Of a stretch of 64,000 nucleotides of DNA, positions 24,412 to 34,243 are shown piece after piece; the stretch's first letter is position 1; each line of letters opens with the position of its first letter. The position numbers and the translations under genes were made by a program. A model generated the notes under the pieces. The model was not told where the DNA came from, did not search any database, and saw nothing but the letters and a program-made list of their open reading frames with translations. Location of the stretch: the NCBI GenBank assembly GCA_022560025.1, contig JAFISE010000002.1, positions 124,001 to 188,000 of the forward strand, read 5' to 3'. This stretch comes from Stagonosporopsis chrysanthemi. Its lineage: Eukaryota > Ascomycota > Dothideomycetes > Pleosporales > Didymellaceae.

Positions 24412-26124
24412 TAGTACTTGGCGCGGATGTTCCTGCCGCGGTACTGGAAGCCTTCATCGAAACGGTTGACGGCCTAGAAGCTGAAGTCAGCATTTGCGGA
24501 GCGCGGGTTTGGAGGGAGACTTACGTTGAGAGCGCTCAGCACGGACTTGAAGTGGATGTACACCACTCCGTCCGGGCTCGACTCGTCCACCTGCAGTCGC
24601 TCGACCGGGCCGAACTGGAACATAGTTAGCATCCACACAGTTCAGTGTCATCTAGCCAATCTTACCTTTGTGCTGAAGACTTCTCCCATGTCTTGGCGAA
24701 TTCCTCCGTCGTCCCGCTCAGCATTCTCCCTCCAGTCCACACCTTCCACACAGCCCCAAGCGACAACCACTGGGCTCTCCTCTCCGAACTTGCCCGGCCC
24801 GTCCTTCTTCCTCTCGCCACCATGCACGTCCCAGACTTGCGCGCTCTTGACTTTGTTGCCCTCGCCGTCGTCGAAGGTGCTGGGCTTCCCGCCCGGTGCA
24901 GCTTTCCGGATCTTGACTTCGAGATGGGTGGTCACACCATCGTTGTTCTTGCCTAGACCTTGTCCTTTGACGTAGCCCATCTTGGCCATCATGGCCTCCG
25001 CTTTGCTGATCTTCGGCCGCTTGGCAGGGCGTCCGGAGGACTCGGCCTCGTCGTTTGCACGAGGTGCGGGCGGCTGCTCGTAACGTACAGGCGGCTGCTC
25101 GTAACGTACAGGCGGCTGCTCGTAACGTACAGGCGGCGCGGAGATGGTGGCATTGGCGTAGCGGACTGGCGGTGCAGAGATTGTGGCGTTGCTGTACGCC
25201 GATGAGCTACTGGCTGGCGGTGGAGGTGGAGGTGGAGGCGGAGGCGAAGGTGGTGGGGCGTCGGACACGCTCGGAGGTGGAGGTGGTGCTGCGGTCGACT
25301 GCTGGGCGGAGAGACGCATGCGACGAGTATAGGGATCCTCATCGTCCTGTTCGGAGGACGTCGTAGGCAGATCGTAGGATGCTGGTGGCGCAAAGCCGGG
25401 CTTCTTCGCGAACGACGGCGGAGTCGAGGTCGAGCCGGACGACGACATGGGTCTTGACGTGTTCGACATGTCGCTGTCCTCCTGCATCCTCTCGGCCTGG
25501 CGTGCAGCTGCCTGCAGGAAGTCGTTGAATGCCTCCTTCTTGCGCCTGTACCCTCCGCTCGCCCTGTATGCCTTCAGGTTTGACCAGCGCTCTGGCTTGT
25601 GTGGAGCGGTCGGGTTCCAGTAACCAAACTGCTTGTGGAACTTCTTCATTTTCTTCTTCCGCTGCGCTTCTTCGTACTGGCGCTGCCTCCGCTCCTCCAG
25701 GATGGCAGCGTCGTCGTCGGCCGTGCTTCGATAGTAGTCTATGCCATGCTGTTCGGTTCTCGAGGCAGGAGGTGCAACAGGGTCTGAGGAGGTGGAAGCT
25801 GAAGAGGATACCACAGGCATGAGGGGCTTCTTGACAGGACCGGCCTTCTTGGCCTGGGGCCGCTTGATTTGGTGGGGATTATGGAAAGCTGTAGACGCTC
25901 ATGAGTGAGGTTCAAACAAACGGCAAGGAGGTTATTAGGTAGCTACCAGGTGCTTTCTTCTGCTGCTCGGCCTTGGCTTGCTCTTCTGTGAAGCGGACAG
26001 GCGCAGACGAGGCAACAGTCGCTGCTGCGTACGGATTTGGCAGCTTCGCGTAGGGATTGGGAAGGCCATAGGGATTGGGCAGCGCCGGCGCCTTCTGCGG
26101 CTGCTGCGACTGCTGCGAGCTCAT
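24372..26124 (-). CDS. Splicing factor 45-like protein (G-patch plus UHM/RRM)
   Basis: Four exons on the minus strand (25947-26124, 24666-25888, 24525-24614, 24372-24473) give about 530 aa. The N-terminus carries NPYG/LPNPYA repeats, then a conserved SPF45-like segment with KKMKKFHKQFGYWNPTAPHK and ERWSNLKAYRASGG. A long proline-rich stretch includes the tandem motif RYEQPPV. The G-patch is at about residues 350-385 (SKAEAMMAKMGYVKGQGLGK). The C-terminal UHM-type RRM runs through FGPVERLQVDESSPDGVVYI, HFKSVLSALN and VNRFDEGFQYRGRNIRAKYY, ending KFHAGIFDH. SPF45/RBM17 proteins take part in 3' splice-site choice and short-intron splicing by binding ULM motifs of SF3b155 and U2AF. The gene is divergent from the CoA ligase at 26587. 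Its 3' end is duplicated downstream. Confidence 0.9.
25075..25137. repeat. 24-bp tandem repeat inside the SPF45-like gene
   Basis: The unit CGGCTGCTCGTAACGTACAG is repeated three times within 24-bp periods and encodes RYEQPPV on the minus strand. Near-perfect identity suggests recent expansion. Confidence 0.85.
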
Positions 26125-26586
26125 CCTAGTCTGTATTAGCTATGATATGGCGTAGCAATATGCTGTGCTGTGCTGTGCTGTTAATGTTGTGATGTTGTGC
26201 TGTTGGTGGGCAGGTGGGCAGGTGGGCGGGCTCGATTGTTGTTGCAGCCGCGGGAGCGCAAAAGGAAACCGCGACCGCACTACCCCACGCTAAGCACCTA
26301 CCCCGGTCAGAGACGCATCATGGGAATAATGCGGCTCGACGGCAAATGGGCCAGATCGCGTCATCGGCTGTTATCGCAAAGGGACCTGAGACCGGGCCGC
26401 GGGAATCTGGACGTCAGCTTTCTCTTTTCGACACTGCAGCGGGCTTTGGTATACTGTAGACGCATAGATTCTCTGGTCGCATTGTATAGACGTCTATCAA
26501 GGTAACGCACGCGCGAATGCGCCTATGCGTATCGAGACTGACGCTGAACCACAGACCTCTCCTTATCCAGTTCTAGAATAGCCAAC
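26125..26586. promoter_or_regulatory. Divergent promoter SPF45-like / CoA ligase
   Basis: 462 bp between the two start codons. Near the SPF45 start there is a GCTGT array (26161-26181) and a GGTGGGCA repeat (26205-26228). No specific regulator site was identified. Confidence 0.5.
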
Positions 26587-28180
26587 ATGGCCCCGACAAC
26601 GCTCGCCGACGCTTTCTCGCCCATCTCGTCCTCGACTGCCGTCATCGTCCCCGGCGCGCCTGCGCTCGACGTCTCCTACGAGAGGCTCACGGCCGATGTG
26701 AAGGCGTTCCAGGCACAGCTGGCCAAGGTCGGCGTGTCTGCGCAAGCCGCCGTCTCCATTGCGCTGCCCAACACGTACGAGTTCATCGTGTCCTTCATCG
26801 CCGCCTCGTGGCAAAGAGCCATCGCGGCCCCCTTGAACCCCGCATACAAGCAGTCCGAGTTCGAGTTCTACATCGACGACCTCAGCTCGGCCATTGCCCT
26901 GGTCCCCAAAGGCGCATTCGCGCAGGATGCGGCCGCTGTAAGGGCGGCGAGGAAGTACAACGCAGCCATCGCCGAGTGCTACTACAACGGAAACGAGGTC
27001 GTCCTCGACGTCAAGGAGACCGGCAAGCTGGCTGGCAAGAGCTCGCCGGTTCTGTCTGCTGAGCCCGACGATGTCGCCCTCGTGCTACACACCAGTGGCA
27101 CCACCGGACGCCCCAAGGCCGTGCCATTGACGCACCGCAACCTCCTGCGCACTATGCAGAACATCCAGGGAACTTACGAGCTGACACACAAGGATCGCAC
27201 CATGCTCGTCATGCCCCTCTTCCACGTGCATGGCTTGCTTGCTGGATTCCTTGCGCCGCTGGCTTCAGGTGGTTCAGTCGTTGTGCCACCAAAGTTCTCT
27301 GCATCCGATTTTTGGAAGGACTTTGCGACGCACAAGGCCAACTGGTACACAGCTGTGCCAACCATCCACCAGATCCTGCTCAAGAGCCCCATCCCAAGTC
27401 CGGTGCCTGCGATCCGCTTCATTCGCTCGTGTTCGTCTCCTCTTTCGCCAAAGACCTTCCACGAAATCGAGAAGGCCTTCAAGGCGCCCGTGCTGGAAGC
27501 TTACGCAATGACCGAGGCCGCCCATCAGATGACAAGTAACCCTCTGCCGCCTGGGCAGCGTAAGCCAGGTAGCGTGGGACTTGGCCAGGGCGTTGAGATC
27601 AAGATCCTCGACGATGCGGGTGACGAGGTTCCTCAGGGTAAGGAGGCTGAGATCTGCATCCGTGGCGAGAACGTTACCAAGGGCTATCTCAACAACCCAA
27701 GTGCAAACGCCTCATCCTTTACCAAGGGCGGCTTCTTCCGCACAGGCGACCAGGGCAAGCAGGACGAAGATGGCTACGTTGTAATCACAGGCCGCATCAA
27801 GGAGCTGATTAACAAGGGTGGAGAGAAGATCAGCCCGATTGAGCTCGACAATGTGATTGCGCAACACCCTGCCGTGTCAGAGGCCGTCAGTTTCGCCCTC
27901 GAGGACGAGATGTACGGCCAAGACGTCGGTCTCGCGGTCGTTGTCAAGGAGGGCCAGCAGCTGTCCGCTGGCGAGCTGAAGACATGGCTGACCGATCGCG
28001 TCGCCAAGTTCAAGCTGCCAAAACAGGTGCGTCCTTCTCCAATGCTTTCGATGCCGTGTAACATGTTCTGACGATCAGCAGGTCTTCTTCACTGACATCA
28101 TGCCCAAGACGGCAACTGGCAAGATCCAGCGACGCCTTGTCGCAGAAGCCATGCTCAAGCAGCCCAAGGCCAAGATCTAG
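26587..28180 (+). CDS. PCS60: AMP-dependent CoA ligase, Pcs60/oxalyl-CoA synthetase type
   Basis: Exons 26587-28026 and 28082-28180 (55-bp intron, phase 0) give about 512 aa. ANL-superfamily motifs are complete: the phosphate-binding loop LHTSGTTGRPKAVPLTHRN (about 167-185), MPLFHVHGLLAGFLAPL, the adenine-binding LEAYAMTEAAHQMTSNPLPP, the hinge-region TGDQGKQDEDGYVVITGRIKE (split by a few residues) and the C-terminal catalytic lysine in PKTATGKIQRR (K494). The sequence pattern fits fungal Pcs60 and plant AAE3 proteins, which make oxalyl-CoA from oxalate, CoA and ATP. The protein ends in AKI, related to but not a canonical peroxisomal PTS1 (SKL/AKL), so its location is uncertain. Medium-chain fatty-acyl activity is an alternative. 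Confidence 0.85.
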
Positions 28181-28944
28181 ACATGGCCTCGCGCTTGTAG
28201 ATACCGCACCTGTTAGGTTAGCATCCTGCTCATTTCAAACAAACCTTTGTGTTGACTTGAATCGTGTGTCGTACAGCTCTCTAGAAACAGCAATGCCGAC
28301 CCCGCTTCCCACACCTGTCTTCCGAGGCTTGCGCTGACCCTTGTATGCTCACCATCAATAGAGCGGATCGCGCAACTTTTCAGGGTCCAGCTTGGCGCGC
28401 TTCTGACTCGTATGGCCCCATCCTCGATGCTAATCTTCCGCCTCCCGTGACTTTTAGATACATTGTCACCAATCTCCGGTCGTAGCCGGACGAACGTGCT
28501 GCTGTGTTTCCACATCGCTAAGCTTTTAAAGAATCGAATTCGCTTCTCCCGGCATGCGGTGTGCTTTTCCAGCGAGGCGCCCGATGTTGGCGCGCTTTTA
28601 AAAGCATAGCGGATGGATCTGACTGAGGCTGCGGTGGGTCCTACAGCCCCATTCGTCGTGTCTCTGCCTGTTGCTGCTGATTGATCCTCTCGAGTACGAA
28701 ATGTCTTGGGCCTGATGCAGGCCATGGCTGCCTTGAAAATCCCAATTCCCTTACCTCCCATGTCTCTTAACGTCGTCATCATCATCATCATCCCCCTTTC
28801 ATTGCAATCTGCTTCGGCGCAGTAATCGAGATCTCCAATGATCTGAGCATCTCTTCATATCAGCTCCAATATTCATCAATCCACCTGTCAAAAGCTGGCG
28901 TGACAAGGCGGTTCACTAGCAACACCCCTGCAACTTGGGGCGCT
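28181..28944. other. Intergenic, nothing recognised
   Basis: 764 bp. A minus-strand open frame (28213-28791) has random-looking composition and begins in a CAT trinucleotide run (about 28774-28791). No gene is supported. Confidence 0.5.
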
Positions 28945-30620
28945 ATGTCTCACCTTATACAACCAAGGACCACTACCATCATGCAGACCGCCACTCATTT
29001 GCAACCTTCACAAAAGAGTCGCGTCGCCCTCGCCGACCAGGCTTTCGAGTCCAGCGCATCGTCCAACCTGACTCCTCATAACTTCGTAATGCATCGCAGC
29101 TCCACCACTACCGGGTCGCGGCCTCCGCTTTCCAGCAACAATACTACACCTACATCGACTCGACGCTCGAGCCTCTCATCGATTAACCAGTCTAATGCGT
29201 TGTCATCCAGCAGCGATGTTTCCACGGGTGGCCTCAAACGCTCCTCGATGAAATCGCCTTTGAAGCCTTCAAGATCTGTAGGAGCCGACCTCAACCGGAG
29301 ATCCGCGCCACCGACCGTTCGATTTCTAGACCCGGAGCCAATGCCAGCAGGGAGTGCAGAGGTTGCAAGCATGAAGTCGCCAGCTTTTGAGGCGCGTCCA
29401 GCCCGGCCAGGCTACGCCAGAGGCATATCCACACCCAACCTTGGACCACATCAGTACCGAGAGAAGAAGATCACGATTGCTACTCTGACACGCCCGCCGC
29501 TTCTTTCACAGGCTCGTAAGAGGTCGAGTGCCGCTGGTTCGCTCGGAGACGCAGCAGGCTCGTCAGCACAGTCCCCGCGACGCCCTCCGGTGACTCAGCT
29601 TCGGCAACGCGTTGACAAGCGTTTCTCCGCGCCGGCAGCGCCATCCCAGATCGACCCTCGTCTTGATCCACGCTGGTCAGGCATACCTCTTCCTGCGGGC
29701 TTCACACCACCAAGCCGGACTCCGACACCCGCACAGCGAACCACATCCTATCATTCGATCGCCTCGAACCTCTCCTCATCTCCGGCACCCTCTGTAGTCG
29801 CCCCACCCTCCAACAAGTATGACCCAATGCAGAACTACGTACCTTGCATGGCAGCCATGTGCGCAGCGCACTACACGACAGCGCACTCCGGTCCAACATA
29901 CTACGCTGCGCAAGAGCCTTACCGTCTGTCAAAACACCCCGGCTACTGCCCACGCCATGCCAGCAAGGAGATGCAAGAGGCCAACGCACTCTGCAAGAAG
30001 GAATACGAGACGATGCGTCAAGGCGCCGGCCGCAAGACCCTCGGCGCCGTAGCCCAGGACTTCGAGATCTTCCTGCAACTGTACCGCGAAGCGCGTGCGA
30101 CAGAGGCCACACGTCTGCAGCTCGCGCAGCGCCAGCGCGTGCTCGGCAGTGCACAATCACACGCAGCCGCATCTCCAAAAGCACCGCACACCACTGCCAT
30201 CTTCGACTGGCGCTACACCCCGCGCAACTGCACCCGCAAGGCCTGCGCCTCCCCCCCGTACTCCCCCTTCGCCACCCCGCACTTCTCCTTCTACAACACC
30301 CACAACCCCGCCACGCAGCTGCTGCCTCTGCCCACGCTGTGCCCGCCGTGCTCGCGCGCAGAGTCCGACGGCTTCGGCGCGAGGCTCATGGAGAAGTGGA
30401 GCAGCAGGTGTGGCTGGGACGGCGAGGAGTGGGACGGCTGGTACCAGAATGCTATTCTGCGTCGCAAGGAAGAGGGGGTGTTTTGGGAGAAGGCGCAGGA
30501 AAGGGTGGTGAGGGAGAGGGTTGTGAAGAGCTCGAAGAGGGAATTGCAGCAGAAGGCGGAGGAGAGGCGGGATAGCACGGCTGAGGTGGGTGCTGGTGGT
30601 GCAGTTGGTGGTGGTGGTGG

Positions 30621-30655
<35 letters not shown>

Positions 30656-30759
30656 AGGTGACGCCCGTGAAGGAGAAGAGGAAGAGCATCTTCAAAAGGA
30701 TGTTTAGACGCAGCGAGACGACAGGCGCCGTGGCTGTTGCTGCTGCGATTACTGCGTGA
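28945..30759 (+). CDS. Basic hypothetical protein with Cys-rich conserved core
   Basis: Single exon, about 604 aa from ATG 28945 (a later ATG at 28981 is possible). Residues 1-280 are Ser/Pro/Arg-rich and disordered. The core, about residues 285-520, has spaced cysteines: YVPCMAAMCAAHYTTAH, HPGYCPRHASKEMQEANALC, RNCTRKACASPPYSPF and LPTLCPPCSRAESDGF. These could bind zinc, though I cannot assign a known zinc-finger class. It continues with conserved-looking WSSRCGWDGEEWDGWYQNA. The C-terminus has a Gly run followed by about ten alanines encoded by GCT repeats, then a lysine-rich segment KEKRKSIFKRMFRRSE. No function is known. The length of the frame and cysteine spacing support a real gene. 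Confidence 0.75.
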
Positions 30760-31130
30760 GTGTGGGGGAGATGGTAATAATTAATTCGTTACGAGTCATC
30801 TGCATGGAGAAGGATATGGAGATGGAACAAACAGTCACATCTCGACTGTCACAAAAAGAAAGCATCTCGCCACCAAGCGCTGAGCGCGAAGGCATCGATA
30901 TCGAGAAGCAATTAGGCATTGGCGTCTCCACTGGCTCGTCCATGGCACCAAATACAACAATGGTATCACACCCGTTAATCGAGAGACCCACGCGCAAGGG
31001 CTCAATTCACTCACTCCAAGACATCCATCCATCCATCCATCGAACATCGTGAATAACCCCCCATAGCCATCGCAGCACCGCAAGTGACAAGCACATCTCC
31101 GCTTCCCCCCTCTCATACTCTTCTCTCGAC

Positions 31131-31256
31131 TCAACCTCGCTTTGTTTCTTCCAGCGATTCCGCTATGATGTGGGGGTATCGCTGCAACGCCTTCTCCTGG
31201 CTTGATGGCTTGTCGACGGCGAGACGGTTGAGAGAGCTGAGAGGGGTGACATCCAT
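31131..31256 (-). CDS. Possible small protein (41 codons, perhaps with a 5' exon)
   Basis: A short frame from ATG 31256 to TGA 31131 encodes MDVTPLSSLNRLAVDKPSS and continues to SLEETKRG. The codons are strongly C/G-ending, unlike the surrounding sequence, and composition is balanced. A TAG acceptor lies immediately upstream, and an ATG exon (MAFASV, about 31338-31355) with a weak GTCAGG donor could be spliced in frame to give about 48 aa. No homolog is recognised; it may also be a gene remnant. Confidence 0.3.
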   Translation of the reverse strand: MDVTPLSSLNRLAVDKPSSQEKALQRYPHIIAESLEETKRG

Positions 31257-33558
31257 CTTGAGCTACACGTCTTGAGCAGAGTCTTCAGCAAAGAGGGGAG
31301 GGGAGTGCAGCCGCCCCTGACCACGCTCGCGAAAGCCATCTTCTGCTTCGCACAGTGCGCGCGCTCTGGGCGAGGGAGCTGTTTGCGGCGAGGAAGCTGG
31401 GGACGAATGCATGCTGCGGGATGGCTCGTGGGCGAAGTGGTGTGTGCATGCGTGGAGAAGGGGGGGATTGGTCTTTGGACAGGTATTGTATTTCTCTTGG
31501 AGCTATATGAAGTGTGGTGGGGGTTCTTTGGCGTGCTTGTGATCTGGAGGTGAGCTTGCTGTGGGTGATTGGGTGGTGCGGTGGGTGTGAGGCGCTGTGG
31601 TGGAGGACGGCGGCGCATTTAGACAGGATGCTCTTGACATAATTGTAGCCATTGAAACTATCTTTGCGGTCTGTAAGGAGTTTGCAATCGGATTTTGCAT
31701 GGTATCAGGGCAGTGGAGAAGTTGTTGTCGACGTTGCTGGGCGATGCTGGATTTATGATGTGTTTTTTAAACACGTCGATTTGGTCAACATTTTGAACCA
31801 TATTCCACGGCAAAAAAAATCATTGAAGCTTTAACAACCCAACGTGCATCTGTGGTCTCTTGCATCCTTCTAGGACCAAGGAGAGCTACATATCCCGTCG
31901 CAATACTTGTTCTCTATGTCCCTGTGAGGTCGGTTGACGACGCATCGATTTTCGGCGGTTTCGCTTTCGCGATGGCCTTCCGATGTATCGATTTCGTCAA
32001 CACTGAATGTCTTGTTTGACGACTGCATACTCACGAAGGGGGTTGACTGACAAGATTCGTTCTCACAGTGGCCTGCGTCCCATGAAGCCCGAGTACAGGT
32101 GCGAATGTTGTTGGCAGGATCGTTCCGTGAGGGTTCAGGAGCTCGCCCGTTGATGTATTGCTGATCAGCGATCTTGCTTTGTCGGTTACTTTTGTCTTTT
32201 GTGGTGGCATACGCTCTTCGAAAGGATAGTCTTTGCGAAGCCTGGCATGGTCGAGCACAATATGCTTATAGGCATTTTGTAGATTGCTCTCGGCTTCTCG
32301 GCGAGTGTGCTATTTGGATTTCTGTAAGACGTGAACGACTTGTAAATAGATAGCTTGGGTCAATAGCTCTGGCATAGCCTGTTATCTTCCCATGAATACT
32401 CGTCTGTTTCTTGGAGCTGGGACTTCAAAAAGAAACGAAAAAAAGCCTTGTGTTCGAAAACTATTCTCTAGACCTTGTTCTCAAGACGACAAGACTAGAT
32501 CGGAGACACTCGTCTATGATGTAGAAACGCAATGTACTAGAGCCGTAGATCCATTTCTATCCAGTGTGCAACAGCTTGTCGCGAAGACGTGGTCACGTGG
32601 TACTGTCGGTGCTGGTGACGGCTGGCAGTGACACTCAGTGACCAAAGTTGAACGACAGCGTTGTCTAAATCTTTGCACCCCCTGGATCTCGTGTATCACG
32701 ACTCCTTTTATCGGTTGCGTTGGCCTTTCGTTAGAATAAGCGGCTTACGCTGGTACCGAGTGCTTTGCTGATTGGTGTACCGCTCCTTGTAACCAAGGAA
32801 GTCGACCCAATACGAAGGGCTAGTAGAAGCCGTGGTCACATAGTCGATACTTTTTGATAGCCCTACCGCTAGTTGTAAGTCGTTAGCAAGTATTTGGGTC
32901 AACTTGCCCCCGAAAACGATCAACCCCCAACAAAATATACAGCTCTTCAGAACGCCTGACTGGGCGAGTCACTCATACCGACGGTCAGTATCACTGCAGA
33001 TAATTACATTGGTGCCTGTAACCGAAGTCAGTGTTCTGTGGGTTGTCAACCGAGGCGATTGCACTCAAGCCAAGGAGATGTAGGAAAGGAAAAGCACCGG
33101 CTTGCAGAACCAGAACCCGAACCCAAGCATGAAACAGAGGCGCGGTCCATTTCCCCCCACTCTTTACAGTATATTGCATGCTTTTTGGTCTGTTCGTCTG
33201 TGCTTTGTGCTTGCAACAATTGCGCTACGCTCTGCTACACATGATTCGGGGCGGATATGGCAGAACCAAGCTTGCGATCACAACTTTACCTTGGCCAACA
33301 TCCAACAGAGACTTGATGATAATCAGAGTTTCTCAGGGTTACTTCAGGGTTTTACAATTTGCTGACGATACATAGGAGTAATGGTGTCCACTGTCTGAAC
33401 CCCTTCACCTCACCAACTTTACACATTCTCTCTCTCTTTCATAACAACTCATGCAACAGTAGTGATGTTTTGATAAGCTATAGCGCTTGGGAAAAGAATG
33501 CATAGCATTTAGGAGCTCGCAAGCAACGCGCTGAACTTGTTTCAATTAGCGTAAGGTA

Positions 33559-33843
33559 CGTTCCGCGCCGCCTTCCACCTCCTGCACTGGGAGTACAGAG
33601 GACCACCACCCGCCACCCGCCACCCACCATCAGGTCAAAACATCCCTTTCGTATCCTTCCACTCCCATAAACTGTGACATATCGTCATATTCCTTCTCTT
33701 CCTCGTCCACATCATGCATGTGTAGCGAATCACCACCCGTCACCCGCCACCAGCTATAAAGTCAAGATACTTTCCGCTCTGCCTTTCACTTGCTACACTG
33801 GACATGCAACGGAACACCAACCACCACTAGCTGGTTAAAATAA
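33559..33843. repeat. Three diverged tandem units, C-to-T differences
   Basis: Units near 33559-33645, 33646-33768 and 33769-33843 share blocks such as TTCCGC..GCC-TT-CAC-T and CACCACCCG-C/T-CACCCGCCACC followed by a TCAAAA/TCAAGA-like end. Differences are mostly C/T or G/A, as expected from decay by deamination or repeat-induced point mutation. Confidence 0.5.
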
Positions 33844-34243
33844 AATTACTGAGCCGTTCAAGCACTTAGACCTACTTGCGGTCTTCTTGCGATATAAAGG
33901 AGTAGAAGTTATCCTTCTGCGTGGCCCCTGAGCTAGGAGACTCGCTCCTTTTGCAGAGAAACAGCTCCTGATGACGCAAGCAATGAAACGTACGTAGAGG
34001 CTTCATAAATTACCATCTAATCGCTTTCAGGTCGCATGACTGCAGTGGTAGAAAGAGTTGGAAACAAACAAGTAGCCCACAACACCTTCACTAGCACCTG
34101 CGCGTTTGCTCGTTTATTTTTAAACTAGTTGATCTTGTACCCCACCAAACTTGCGCTGATATACCCGTCATCCTACTCCACAATCGACCATTCACTGCAG
34201 TTAGAGTTTCTCACAGCGGTATTCTTCATCCACACCGTTGCTG

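Larger units (their letters stand above)
30760..34243. other. Gene-poor, repeat-bearing stretch of about 3.5 kb
   Basis: It contains a CATC tetramer array (about 31022-31043), one possible small gene on the minus strand near 31131-31380, a TC-rich run near 33428-33440, and three diverged copies of an 80-120-bp unit at 33559-33843. From about 31.6 kb the sequence is visibly richer in A/T than the genic regions. No transposase or reverse transcriptase fragment was recognised. Confidence 0.5.

Noticed and set aside
28213..28791. 192-codon minus-strand open frame with poly-Met start
   Set aside because: It starts in a CAT trinucleotide run and shows no coding-like blocks.
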